Positions 15,188-22,679 of a DNA stretch of 22,704 nucleotides are shown here, piece after piece. Source of the DNA: CAZBMD01 sp964493325. GTDB lineage: Bacteria > Babelota > Babeliae > Babelales > RVW-14. The stretch is from the NCBI GenBank assembly GCA_964493325.1, contig CAZBMD010000014.1, forward strand, positions 1-22,704. Reading direction: 5' to 3'. Position 1 is the first letter of the stretch. The number at the start of each line of letters is the position of its first letter. The notes under the pieces were generated by a model, which saw only the letters and a program-made list of their open reading frames with translations, was not told the DNA's origin and made no database searches. A program made the translations under genes and the position numbers.

Positions 15188-16399
15188 TTAATAAACTTTC
15201 TCAAGCCATTCAAGTGGATCAACCGGAACACCATTCACCAAAAGCTCCCAATGCAAATGATACCCGGTTGCATAACCAGTCATTCCTAAGCGACCAACTG
15301 GATTACCTTTTTTGACCATGTCCCCCACCGAGATATCAGCATAATCTTCGAGATGTGCGTAGAGCGTAAAAATGCCTCGCCCATGATCAAGAACAACGGT
15401 ATTACCGGTCATCAAAAAGCGATCTTTGATAATAACCTTGCCATGCTGACTTGCCCAAACCACACATTTTGGACGATTGATCAGATCAACGCCCTTGTGT
15501 AGATAACGACCACGTTCTGGAGTCATGCGAATTTCGCCAAAAGGAGTTGTCATCTTTTGTACTTCAATTGGATATTCAAATGGGCCATTCCACAACTTTT
15601 TAGATGGAGACTCTTTGACCCAACGATCAATTGCTTCGCGCAAAATTTTGGTGTTCATGCTCATTTCTTTTTCATTATCAAGCTTTTCTTGCGAAACACT
15701 AAACCCACGCTGCTTTTTAAAAGGAAAAGCGTTGACTTGAATAGTACATGAAAGATTACAAATATTGTGAACAAGATCTTCAATCTGCGCAACCGCAACT
15801 ACCTGACATGGACTTTCTTCACAATCGATTGGCACAAAACATTCATAGAGTGTTGAATCATCGGTCTCTGGATAAAAGTTGTAGCTCTGATTTAAAAATT
15901 TTATCGATCCTTTTAATAGTTTTTTGTTGGCCTGAATTTTAAGATGCAGTGTTTTACCTTGCGAAACACGATACTCAGACTCCAAAAATCCAGCGCGCAG
16001 AGGCGTATTATCAACAATAAAGTTCCAGGACTCTTTAATTTTGTTGCGGTTGTAACTACTATCAACAGCTTCAAGGTCGAGAGTATGTTGACCATCTGCA
16101 AGTCCTTGCAAATCTATGGTCACCGATCGCTCAAAATACTGGGACCCAATACGATTGGTACGAGCAAATTCAAAAGGCTTCCCATCCAGAAATAGGTACA
16201 AATAACCGACCTTGTAACTACCATCCGATTTCACGGTGCAACACAGCTGTTTTGCATAGCTTCCACCACGCTCAAGCCCAATCAGCGAAATTTCTGGTGG
16301 TGTTTGATGCGTAAAATAGCGGAAAATTTTATTGCCAATCCAGAAGCTGGTAGCAAGCAAAACAACAATACCTAACGACATTTTTATTTTATGAAACAT
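15188..16399 (-). CDS. M23-family (LytM-type) metallopeptidase, membrane-anchored
   Basis: The product is 403 aa from the ATG at 16399; an ATG two codons upstream (16405) is possible, but AAGAG (16410-16406) abuts it and sits six bases from 16399. One N-terminal transmembrane or uncleaved signal segment (about 7-24) is followed by a long beta-rich extracytoplasmic region with several cysteines (about 35-225). The C-terminal M23 domain has HKGVD (His301, Asp305), TLYAHL (His349) and GYHLHWEL (His381, His383), so all zinc and catalytic residues are present. Such enzymes cut peptide cross-links in peptidoglycan or activate amidases. The gene is convergent with the AAA remnant and divergent from uvrC. 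A promoter candidate is TTGTAA (16447-16442) with TATTTT (16425-16420) at 16-base spacing. Confidence 0.92.
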   Translation of the reverse strand: MFHKIKMSLGIVVLLATSFWIGNKIFRYFTHQTPPEISLIGLERGGSYAKQLCCTVKSDGSYKVGYLYLFLDGKPFEFARTNRIGSQYFERSVTIDLQGLADGQHTLDLEAVDSSYNRNKIKESWNFIVDNTPLRAGFLESEYRVSQGKTLHLKIQANKKLLKGSIKFLNQSYNFYPETDDSTLYECFVPIDCEESPCQVVAVAQIEDLVHNICNLSCTIQVNAFPFKKQRGFSVSQEKLDNEKEMSMNTKILREAIDRWVKESPSKKLWNGPFEYPIEVQKMTTPFGEIRMTPERGRYLHKGVDLINRPKCVVWASQHGKVIIKDRFLMTGNTVVLDHGRGIFTLYAHLEDYADISVGDMVKKGNPVGRLGMTGYATGYHLHWELLVNGVPVDPLEWLEKVY

Positions 16400-16419
16400 A
16401 TGCATCTCTTATAAGTGAA

Positions 16420-16447
16420 AAAATATTGATACGCTCGCTTTTTACAA
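16420..16447 (-). promoter_or_regulatory. Candidate promoter for the M23 peptidase gene
   Basis: On the minus strand, TTGTAA (16447-16442), a 16-base spacer, then TATTTT (16425-16420). It lies in the 115-base divergent gap shared with uvrC. No equally good rightward promoter is visible. Confidence 0.35.
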
Positions 16448-16520
16448 CGCTACTAATATACTCTTTTTTAGTACATTTTGTAGGTAAAGATTCATTTTAC
16501 TAACCGATACCACATTTCGC

Positions 16521-18110
16521 ATGAATATAAACAATAATCAGCCATCGCTAACAGACCTTATCAAAAAGCTTCCAGCATTACCTGGCGTCTACCTGTTTAA
16601 AGATGCACAGGACCAAATTGTTTACATTGGCAAAGCAAAAAATTTAAAAAAGCGGGTTATTCAGTATATCCAACAACAAGACTCTGATTTTAAAGCGAAT
16701 TCCATTATATCGGGTAGCACAAGCCTTGATCACATCATCACAAAAACAGAACTTGAAGCAATGCTCCTTGAAGCACAACTCATTCAAAGTAATCAACCAA
16801 AATTTAATGTGCTCTTAAAGTCAGGACAACCTTTTTTGTATATCGTCATTACCTCAACGCCCATTCCTGATATCAAACTGGTACGACACCAAAAGCAAAA
16901 AGGTAGTTACTTTGGTCCCTTCTTAGAAAAGACATCTGCACGAAAAGTTTTTGATTTTTTGGTCAAAACCTTCAGGCTCAGACGATGTAATAAAAAAATA
17001 GAAAACGGCTGCCTCTATTACCACATGGGCTTGTGCTCTGGGTCGTGCCGCCCTGATTTTAATATTGATGAGTACAAAGCGCGCATGGAGCTTGCAAAAA
17101 CTGCTCTTAAACAAGGACATGCAAAATTTTTGGAACAACTAACGCTCAAAATTCAAGAAAGCAATCAGCTGCGAGAATTTGAGAAATCACGCGAACTACA
17201 TTCCTATTTAGAAGCATTTAAAAACGTTTTTGACGCACTTGATATCCACAGCGCATCAACACGTACACTTGCAAAAAAAGAGATTTGGATATTATCAAAA
17301 GATCAACAAACATTGATGCTTTTTGATGAACAAAACAGCGTATTCAAAAAAAAGCAGGCTTTTTACTTTCCTTTCTCAACACCTGAGCTAGTCACAAACA
17401 AAGAGAACATTATCACCGAATATCTTGAGAGCTACTACCGCAACACAATGCCTGCACCCACTATTCTTATTAATTTTGATCTACCAGAAGAAACAAAAAG
17501 TCTTTTAGAACAATTTTTAAATTCGTGGCTCAAACTTACCTACAAGGTACAGCTACTTAGGCCGACCGATGGCCACTTTGCAGCTCTCATCCGCCTTGCC
17601 GAAATTCATGTTGACCAAGAGCTTGCTAAGCAGCAATCACTGGGACGCGCACTAAAACTCTTTTTCAAACTTCCTTTTGAACCAAAAACCATTGATTGCT
17701 TTGATATTTCACACAAGCAAGGAACATTTATGGTTGGCTCCTGTGTGCGATTCACCGATGGCAAACCAGACAAAGCATATTTTAGAAAGTTTCATATCAA
17801 AACAGTCCATCAGATTGATGACTACGCAAGTTTGCGCGAAATTGTCGCACGCCGCTATAGCGACCCTGCACAACTACCAGACCTTATTTTAATTGATGGT
17901 GGCAAAGGGCAACTCAATGCCGTGCAAGACCTTTTTCCTCAAGCTGAGTTTGCTAGCCTTGCCAAGCGTGAAGAAACCATTTTTTCAAAAAGATTTCCTG
18001 CTGGAAAAAAATTAGATCAAAAAAGTTTTGTGGGACAACTTCTTATTGCTTTGCGCGATTACGCACACCACTTTGCTATTAGCTTTCATCGCAGCATTGA
18101 AAAATTTTAA
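16521..18110 (+). CDS. uvrC: UvrABC system protein C, lacking the C-terminal HhH domain
   Basis: UvrC makes both incisions in nucleotide excision repair after UvrA/UvrB find the lesion. The N-terminal GIY-YIG nuclease domain (GVYLF 22-26, YIGKAKNLKKRV 35-46) makes the 3' cut. A four-cysteine cluster motif (C156, C164, C172, C176) and a UVR helix pair (about 200-240, UvrB contact) follow. The RNase H-like domain that makes the 5' cut keeps its acidic residues (D395 in FDISH, D434, D459 in LILIDGGKGQ) and His517. The protein stops at 529 aa, just after HHFAISFHRSIEKF. Usual UvrC proteins are near 600 aa and end in two helix-hairpin-helix motifs, which are absent. The stop overlaps the nagZ ribosome site. 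No Shine-Dalgarno precedes the ATG. Confidence 0.94.
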   Translation: MNINNNQPSLTDLIKKLPALPGVYLFKDAQDQIVYIGKAKNLKKRVIQYIQQQDSDFKANSIISGSTSLDHIITKTELEAMLLEAQLIQSNQPKFNVLLKSGQPFLYIVITSTPIPDIKLVRHQKQKGSYFGPFLEKTSARKVFDFLVKTFRLRRCNKKIENGCLYYHMGLCSGSCRPDFNIDEYKARMELAKTALKQGHAKFLEQLTLKIQESNQLREFEKSRELHSYLEAFKNVFDALDIHSASTRTLAKKEIWILSKDQQTLMLFDEQNSVFKKKQAFYFPFSTPELVTNKENIITEYLESYYRNTMPAPTILINFDLPEETKSLLEQFLNSWLKLTYKVQLLRPTDGHFAALIRLAEIHVDQELAKQQSLGRALKLFFKLPFEPKTIDCFDISHKQGTFMVGSCVRFTDGKPDKAYFRKFHIKTVHQIDDYASLREIVARRYSDPAQLPDLILIDGGKGQLNAVQDLFPQAEFASLAKREETIFSKRFPAGKKLDQKSFVGQLLIALRDYAHHFAISFHRSIEKF

Positions 18111-18119
18111 GGAGGCTTT

Positions 18120-19358
18120 ATGAACAAATGTTTAAATCTTTTTTACTTTGTAATAACATTCCATACCTTAACAACACTTCACGCGGGATGGGCAGAAGAC
18201 ACTCTTGCTGAGCTTTCACTTGACGAAAAGATTGGACAACTCATCATGACCCGGGCTTATGGATTAGATGAAGAATCTTTACCACGGCTTTCTCAAGAGG
18301 CAAAAGACCGCATTACAAGGCATTCTCCACAGGTTAAAAATGATGCTCATATCGATGATATTGAAGACTTAATTAAAAACTATCATGTTGGTAACATTAT
18401 TTTTTTTCAAGGGCTTCCAGATATCCAAGTAAAGCTGATTAATCAGTACCAAAAAATCAGTAAACTGCCTTTGCTTGTTGGAGCCGATTACGAATGGGGC
18501 CTTGGTATGAGGCTACAAGAAACATTGTCTTATCCAAAAAATAAAATGCTGGCCACTCTAAATGACGCTGGAATCATCACCGATGTTGCACGTGAAATTG
18601 GGCGACAATCTCGCATTGTTGGCGTCCATATTCCATTTGCACCCGTTGTTGACATCAATACCAATCCACATAATCCAGTCATTGGTTCGCGCGCCTTTGG
18701 AGATACTCCCGAAGTTGTTACATCCGCAGCTTTAGCTTTTCAAAAGGGAATTAAAGAAGCAGGTGCTCTTTCATGTGCTAAACATTTCCCAGACCATGGC
18801 AACACCTCTGTTGACTCTCACTGTGCTCTACCCGTTGTCAAGCACTCACTAGAAACCTTTCAAAATTGCTCGTGGGTCCCCTACAAAGCAATGATTAAGC
18901 AAGGACTTGAAGTGGTAATGGTCGGGCATATGGCTGCATCGGCTCTTGATGATTCGGGCTACCCAGCCTCTTTATCTCACAACGTGGTAACCGGCATATT
19001 ACGCAGCTACCTTGGCTTTAATGGTCTTATCATTACAGATTCAATGCGTATGAAAGGCGTTATTACATTGGTTGAGCCAGAAGAAGCAGCAGTACTTGCG
19101 CTCATAGCTGGCAACGATATAATTCTTGACCCTATCAATACACGAGCAACCATAAAGGCTATCAAGCAAGCTGTAGAATCAAAGCGAATCTCTGAAGTTA
19201 ATATTAATGAGCGTGTTCTGAGAATATTGAAAATAAAAGAATCTCTTAACCTACATGCCAATAGGTTTGTTGATGAAAAAAATGTCGCAAATTTAACAGA
19301 TAATCTATCTCAACTTTTCAAAACTCTTCTTGATGAAAAAATAAAAAACCACCATTAA
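18120..19358 (+). CDS. nagZ: Secreted glycoside hydrolase family 3 beta-N-acetylhexosaminidase (NagZ-like)
   Basis: The product is 412 aa. A Sec signal peptide (cleavage after LHA, residue 22) precedes a single GH3 TIM-barrel domain starting LSLDEKIGQLIM. GADYEWGLGMRL matches GH3 proteins. The NagZ-type motif KHFPDHGNTSVDSH (221-234) carries the Asp/His pair that replaces a separate acid/base, and the nucleophile is Asp307 in IITDSMRM. It should remove N-acetylglucosamine from peptidoglycan fragments. Classical proteobacterial NagZ is cytoplasmic, so a signal peptide implies periplasmic turnover. A perfect AAGGAGG (18109-18115) overlaps the uvrC stop and ends four bases before the ATG, so it is in an operon with uvrC. 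It fits functionally with the M23 peptidase nearby. Confidence 0.9.
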   Translation: MNKCLNLFYFVITFHTLTTLHAGWAEDTLAELSLDEKIGQLIMTRAYGLDEESLPRLSQEAKDRITRHSPQVKNDAHIDDIEDLIKNYHVGNIIFFQGLPDIQVKLINQYQKISKLPLLVGADYEWGLGMRLQETLSYPKNKMLATLNDAGIITDVAREIGRQSRIVGVHIPFAPVVDINTNPHNPVIGSRAFGDTPEVVTSAALAFQKGIKEAGALSCAKHFPDHGNTSVDSHCALPVVKHSLETFQNCSWVPYKAMIKQGLEVVMVGHMAASALDDSGYPASLSHNVVTGILRSYLGFNGLIITDSMRMKGVITLVEPEEAAVLALIAGNDIILDPINTRATIKAIKQAVESKRISEVNINERVLRILKIKESLNLHANRFVDEKNVANLTDNLSQLFKTLLDEKIKNHH

Positions 19359-19367
19359 AGAGACATC

Positions 19368-19709
19368 ATGAAAATAACTTTATTATTTTTTTATTTTACG
19401 CTGCTCATGCTGCCCTGCAGCCTTAACGCAGAAAACTTAGCAATAGAAGGATCAACCGTGACCGCAATACCAGCAAAACATGTCGAAGCAATTCCGCTAG
19501 GCACCTACAGACACTACAAAGGTGACCTGTATACCGTCATTGGCATTGGTTATCACACCGAAACCATGGAGCAAGTGGTTATTTATCAGGCTCGTTATTA
19601 TAGCAAAGAATATGGAAATAATGCCCTGTGGGTAAGGCCGCTGAGCATGTTTTTAGAGAAAGTTGTGATAGAAGGAAAAGAGATTTCTCGATTCAGTTTT
19701 GTAGAATAA
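19368..19709 (+). CDS. DUF1653 protein with a signal peptide
   Basis: The product is 113 aa. Residues 1-21 form a clear Sec signal peptide (cleavage after LNA). The rest is a DUF1653 domain: LGTYRHYKGDLYTVIGIGYH, ETMEQVVIYQARY, and WVRPLSMFLEKVV. DUF1653 proteins are small, usually cytoplasmic, and of unknown function, so export is unusual. The gene starts nine bases after the nagZ stop and AAAGAG serves as ribosome site, so it is the last gene of the uvrC-nagZ unit. A strong terminator follows immediately. Confidence 0.88.
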   Translation: MKITLLFFYFTLLMLPCSLNAENLAIEGSTVTAIPAKHVEAIPLGTYRHYKGDLYTVIGIGYHTETMEQVVIYQARYYSKEYGNNALWVRPLSMFLEKVVIEGKEISRFSFVE

Positions 19710-19713
19710 TGAA

Positions 19714-19748
19714 AAAAAGCGCCGGGCTTTCTTAGCTCGGCGCTTTTT
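19714..19748. terminator. Bidirectional terminator between convergent units
   Basis: A 15-bp stem with one G-U pair (19714-19728 with 19734-19748) encloses a TTCTT loop. AAAAAGCGCCG and CGGCGCTTTTT give T-runs on both strands. It ends the rightward uvrC-nagZ-DUF1653 unit and the leftward gene ending at 19777. Confidence 0.92.
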
Positions 19749-19776
19749 AAAGCAATTTTATAGAATCGCAGATATC

Positions 19777-20310
19777 TTAGTTATTCAGACCAATCCACAA
19801 ACCAATAAAATCATCAAGATTCATGCTAGCATCTCCTGGATTACTGCCACCATCAGGGTTCAACATCGCAGTTACAAGCTGACCAAGATGTTGTTGCCAT
19901 TGCAGGGCACCCAGAGCATCACTAATCATATACTCTAAATCTATTGATGATAATTGATATGTTGTTATTGCTCTAGATTCCATTTCAGTTTCACCTGGAA
20001 CCATTACATTATTTACCATAACCTGATCATATGATTCTTTATTTAAAAAGAAGAAATTACCATCCTGGTCGATCATAGCAGCTAGCTGATTTTCATACAA
20101 CCAAGTGTCTACACCGTCGTTACCCAACTCATATCCACCATCTTTGATTTGCTCTTGAATTTTTTTTGTTATGTCACAAAGTTCAGTAGCATCTACAAGC
20201 ACCTGATCATCTTCGTCTTGAAGATACCAGTCTTGAACTTTTACCGTCACAGCATTCAACGAGCTATATCCAAGAATAACAAGCGCTCCAAGAAACAATC
20301 TAAAATTCAT
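19777..20310 (-). CDS. Small secreted acidic protein, member 1 of the right-end cluster
   Basis: The product is 177 aa. Sec signal peptide (MNFRLFLGALVILGYSSLNA, cleavage after residue 20) followed by VTVKVQDWYL. The mature protein is acidic, and residues 84-94 (GNFFFLNKESY) resemble a segment in the three genes to its right. The C-terminus is LDDFIGLWIGLNN. I recognise no known family. The ribosome site AAAGGG lies five bases before the ATG, within a TTTTTAAAGGGTTT stretch also seen before the gene starting at 22064. It ends at a bidirectional terminator. Confidence 0.8.
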   Translation of the reverse strand: MNFRLFLGALVILGYSSLNAVTVKVQDWYLQDEDDQVLVDATELCDITKKIQEQIKDGGYELGNDGVDTWLYENQLAAMIDQDGNFFFLNKESYDQVMVNNVMVPGETEMESRAITTYQLSSIDLEYMISDALGALQWQQHLGQLVTAMLNPDGGSNPGDASMNLDDFIGLWIGLNN

Positions 20311-20392
20311 AAAAACCCTTTAAAAAAATAAACCTTTAAACATTTATATCTGAACATTTTTATACTAACACCTACATATAAAAAAGCAATTT

Positions 20393-20414
20393 AAAAATTA
20401 TTCAAATTGAATAA
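20393..20414 (-). terminator. Weak A+T hairpin, possible terminator
   Basis: TTATTCAA (20398-20405) and TTGAATAA (20407-20414) form a near-perfect palindrome, followed on the minus strand by TTTTT (20397-20393). It lies 68 bases after the stop of the gene at 20482. Stem stability is low. Confidence 0.35.
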
Positions 20415-20481
20415 ACAGCGCTAGTTGATCGAAAATAAGAAAGATATCAGATTTAAATATATTTACGATTATAGCTGCAAT

Positions 20482-21258
20482 TTATTCACAAAACAGACCT
20501 TGCTTGCTATTTAACCTGAATCCAAAAGCACTTCTACTTCTTTTGAGCGAATGAGACTGCTCTATGGCAGGCGTCTCCTGGCTTAAAGAATCTCGACTTT
20601 TACTTTTTTTGAGAAATCCCACAGGGCTAGAAAGCTTTGAAATCCTCTTTATCTGAGGGAAGTTTTTGATTGTTGTACCGGGATATTGCTTTTTAAGCTT
20701 TTTTTGAAGTTTATCATAACGCGCTCCATAATTATCGAGGTTAACGGCTAACCCATTGTCAGAACAAGAAGGAAAACCATCTATGGGAGTTATATTCAAA
20801 GTAAGAAATTTTCCAAAATATTTATCCCACATGATTTCTTGTTTAAGAAATTTTTTGACGTCCTTTCTGCGTTTTTTATCAATTGGTATAATCACTCGCG
20901 CGTCAGCTCCAAAATCAAGTGAATAACGATGCTTATTTTGCAAGCAATAAAAAACCTCTCTTTCTGGATCAAATAGAATAAACGCTTCAATAGCATCAAG
21001 AAAACCATTCAAACTTTCTCTCTCATTTTCACACAAACATGAAGCATTGTTAGCTACATGTGATGTATTTTCTTTATCTTGTTGCATACATTGTTCTTTG
21101 CATAAAAAATTTTTCATAGAACACACCCATGAAAGCCAGTCAGTTTGCATCCAATCATTATTTTCTACAAAGCCTTGCTCTATTTTAATCGACACAGCCT
21201 CAACATTAACGGGAACAAGTTGCAATCCAAGAAGTAATAAAAGATATTTGAAATTCAT
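20482..21258 (-). CDS. Secreted cysteine-containing protein, member 2 of the right-end cluster
   Basis: The product is 258 aa from the ATG at 21258. An ATG three codons upstream (21267) has no ribosome site, and the MNFK start matches MNFR of the neighbouring gene. The signal peptide ends NVEA (residue 21), followed by VSIKIEQGFV, which parallels VTVKVQ and ELKIEEGLV in the neighbours. Five cysteines lie at residues 46-76. EVFYCLQNKHRY (101-112) corresponds to the aromatic segment of the other members. The C-terminal 60 residues are basic and serine-rich. I do not recognise a known family. No good ribosome site (only GGA), and no clear promoter. Confidence 0.75.
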   Translation of the reverse strand: MNFKYLLLLLGLQLVPVNVEAVSIKIEQGFVENNDWMQTDWLSWVCSMKNFLCKEQCMQQDKENTSHVANNASCLCENERESLNGFLDAIEAFILFDPEREVFYCLQNKHRYSLDFGADARVIIPIDKKRRKDVKKFLKQEIMWDKYFGKFLTLNITPIDGFPSCSDNGLAVNLDNYGARYDKLQKKLKKQYPGTTIKNFPQIKRISKLSSPVGFLKKSKSRDSLSQETPAIEQSHSLKRSRSAFGFRLNSKQGLFCE

Positions 21259-21393
21259 ACAATCCATTCGATTTGAGAAATTGGAACAATAACTTGCGTA
21301 TCATCCTTAACATGCAAGGGAGGCAAATTATCTACTCAAAATTGCTAAAAAGCAAGTAGAATTCACATGGAAATCGTTTTTTGAAGTGAAAAT

Positions 21394-21420
21394 AAAAAAA
21401 GGCACCACATGTGGTGCCTT
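21394..21420 (-). terminator. Rho-independent terminator (minus strand)
   Basis: The 22-base perfect palindrome AAGGCACCAC-AT-GTGGTGCCTT (21399-21420) is followed on the minus strand by seven Ts (21400-21394). It ends the gene whose stop is at 21453. Confidence 0.9.
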
Positions 21421-21452
21421 AAAAATCTTTGAGGGTTTTATTTGAAAAATTT

Positions 21453-22064
21453 TTACCAAAATTTCAATTTTGAAGAAGCCCACTCAAACCATGAAGGAGG
21501 TTTCTGTAGATGACTATAATCTTCGTCGTCATGGTCCTTTTCTATTTTTTCCAACGCATCCTTAATACGTTCCAAAGTGTCTTGCATCTCTTGCAAATTT
21601 TTACCTATTTCATCTTGTTTTATTTGTCTAGCAAGATGATCTATAACACTCAACCTAATATGTTCAGATGCCCTGACATTAAGATCCTCAGGTATTTTCA
21701 AATTAAGATCCCATGCTCTATTATCAAAATGCAACTTAATAATATTGGGAAGCCATTTGATATGAGACATTGACGATGGAATGTTTTTTGGACAATTATT
21801 TTTTATAAAGAAGAAAGATGATTCAGCAATCACAAGAAGCATATTGTGTTCTTTAAAAAATTCATTTGCTTTTTGCAACTGCTCGTCATCCGGATTATCT
21901 TCAACACATTTTACCACTTCGATAAAACTCTCAAGATCAGAACATTGAACACTTGGTCTCCACGGAAAAGACACAAGTCCTTCTTCAATTTTTAGTTCAT
22001 GGTAAGCAACCAACGTTGAAAAGCTCATAACCAATAATCCAAAACTCAGCAATCTTAGTTTCAT
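21453..22064 (-). CDS. Secreted protein with C-terminal coiled coil, member 3 of the right-end cluster
   Basis: The product is 203 aa. Sec signal peptide (MKLRLLSFGLLVMSFSTLVA, cleavage after residue 20), then YHELKIEEGLVS, similar to the other members. MLLVIAESSFFFIKNN (75-90) carries the shared aromatic segment. Residues about 152-178 (NLQEMQDTLERIKDALEKIE) form a strong heptad pattern typical of a coiled coil, and the tail is tryptophan-rich (WFEWASSKLKFW). Family unknown. AAAGGG lies nine bases before the ATG. A promoter candidate is TTGATG (22124-22119) with TAATTA (22101-22096) at 17 bases. It has its own terminator. Confidence 0.8.
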   Translation of the reverse strand: MKLRLLSFGLLVMSFSTLVAYHELKIEEGLVSFPWRPSVQCSDLESFIEVVKCVEDNPDDEQLQKANEFFKEHNMLLVIAESSFFFIKNNCPKNIPSSMSHIKWLPNIIKLHFDNRAWDLNLKIPEDLNVRASEHIRLSVIDHLARQIKQDEIGKNLQEMQDTLERIKDALEKIEKDHDDEDYSHLQKPPSWFEWASSKLKFW

Positions 22065-22095
22065 ATTTTAAACCCTTTAAAAAGATAATCTTATA

Positions 22096-22124
22096 TAATT
22101 ACGCGGCAAACACCGTATCATCAA
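22096..22124 (-). promoter_or_regulatory. Candidate promoter for the gene starting at 22064
   Basis: On the minus strand TTGATG (22124-22119), 17 bases, then TAATTA (22101-22096), overlapped by TATATAAG. Because a terminator for the upstream gene lies at 22158-22183, an own promoter here is expected. Confidence 0.35.
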
Positions 22125-22157
22125 TCGATCTGAAAAACAAGCAAATTGGTCTCCAAT

Positions 22158-22183
22158 AAAAAAGCGTCGACTTTCATCGACGC
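22158..22183 (-). terminator. Rho-independent terminator (minus strand)
   Basis: GCGTCGA (22164-22170) pairs with TCGACGC (22177-22183) around a 6-base loop. Reading leftward it is followed by six Ts (22163-22158). It ends the gene with stop at 22209. Confidence 0.85.
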
Positions 22184-22208
22184 CTTTTGAAAAATTTTTT
22201 CTACAAAT

Positions 22209-22679
22209 TTATTGGATGCTACAATACCAGCTTGATTTTTCTACAGGAGCTTGCGGCGCAAGATCTTCATCCTTACTATCTTTTTGCTCACCAAAAAGTT
22301 TTGCAAGTGTATCACCTGTAAAAATCATACTGGCAGTTAATCCCTGACCTTCATCCCATAGAATATCAGGAATAACGGTATGTATAAGCTCTAAAATTTC
22401 TTCAGCAGGAGTTTCTGAAAGCACAATTAAACGATCGCCCTTGCAATATTCTTCAAATTTCAAAAAATGTTCTTCTTTAAGAAAAAATTGATCTCCCCCC
22501 TGACAAACAAACAACATCACACCCCTTACTTGCAGGGCAGAAATAGCATCTTCTATTTCTTGAATACTTACCGATCTATTTTGAATACCTAATGCGCAGA
22601 GCGTGCCAACAATCCCAGGAGCAATAACTTCTGTACCGTCAAAGCAACCTAGGTTCTGTTGACTTTTTAACGTAGCCAT
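22209..22679 (-). CDS. Protein of unknown function, member 4 of the right-end cluster (start uncertain)
   Basis: The product is 156 aa from the ATG at 22679, which has GGAG (22690-22687) seven bases upstream. From this start there is no signal peptide. The frame has no stop upstream to the window edge, where it would read SLFCWSNF before the Met. That could be the end of a signal peptide cleaved after NFMA, which would put TLKSQQN where the other members have VTVKVQ, so the true start may lie outside the window. VMLFVCQGGDQFFLKEEHF (54-72) contains the aromatic segment shared with members 1-3. The tail is acidic/proline-rich and ends SSWYCSIQ. Family unknown. Confidence 0.75.
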   Translation of the reverse strand: MATLKSQQNLGCFDGTEVIAPGIVGTLCALGIQNRSVSIQEIEDAISALQVRGVMLFVCQGGDQFFLKEEHFLKFEEYCKGDRLIVLSETPAEEILELIHTVIPDILWDEGQGLTASMIFTGDTLAKLFGEQKDSKDEDLAPQAPVEKSSWYCSIQ

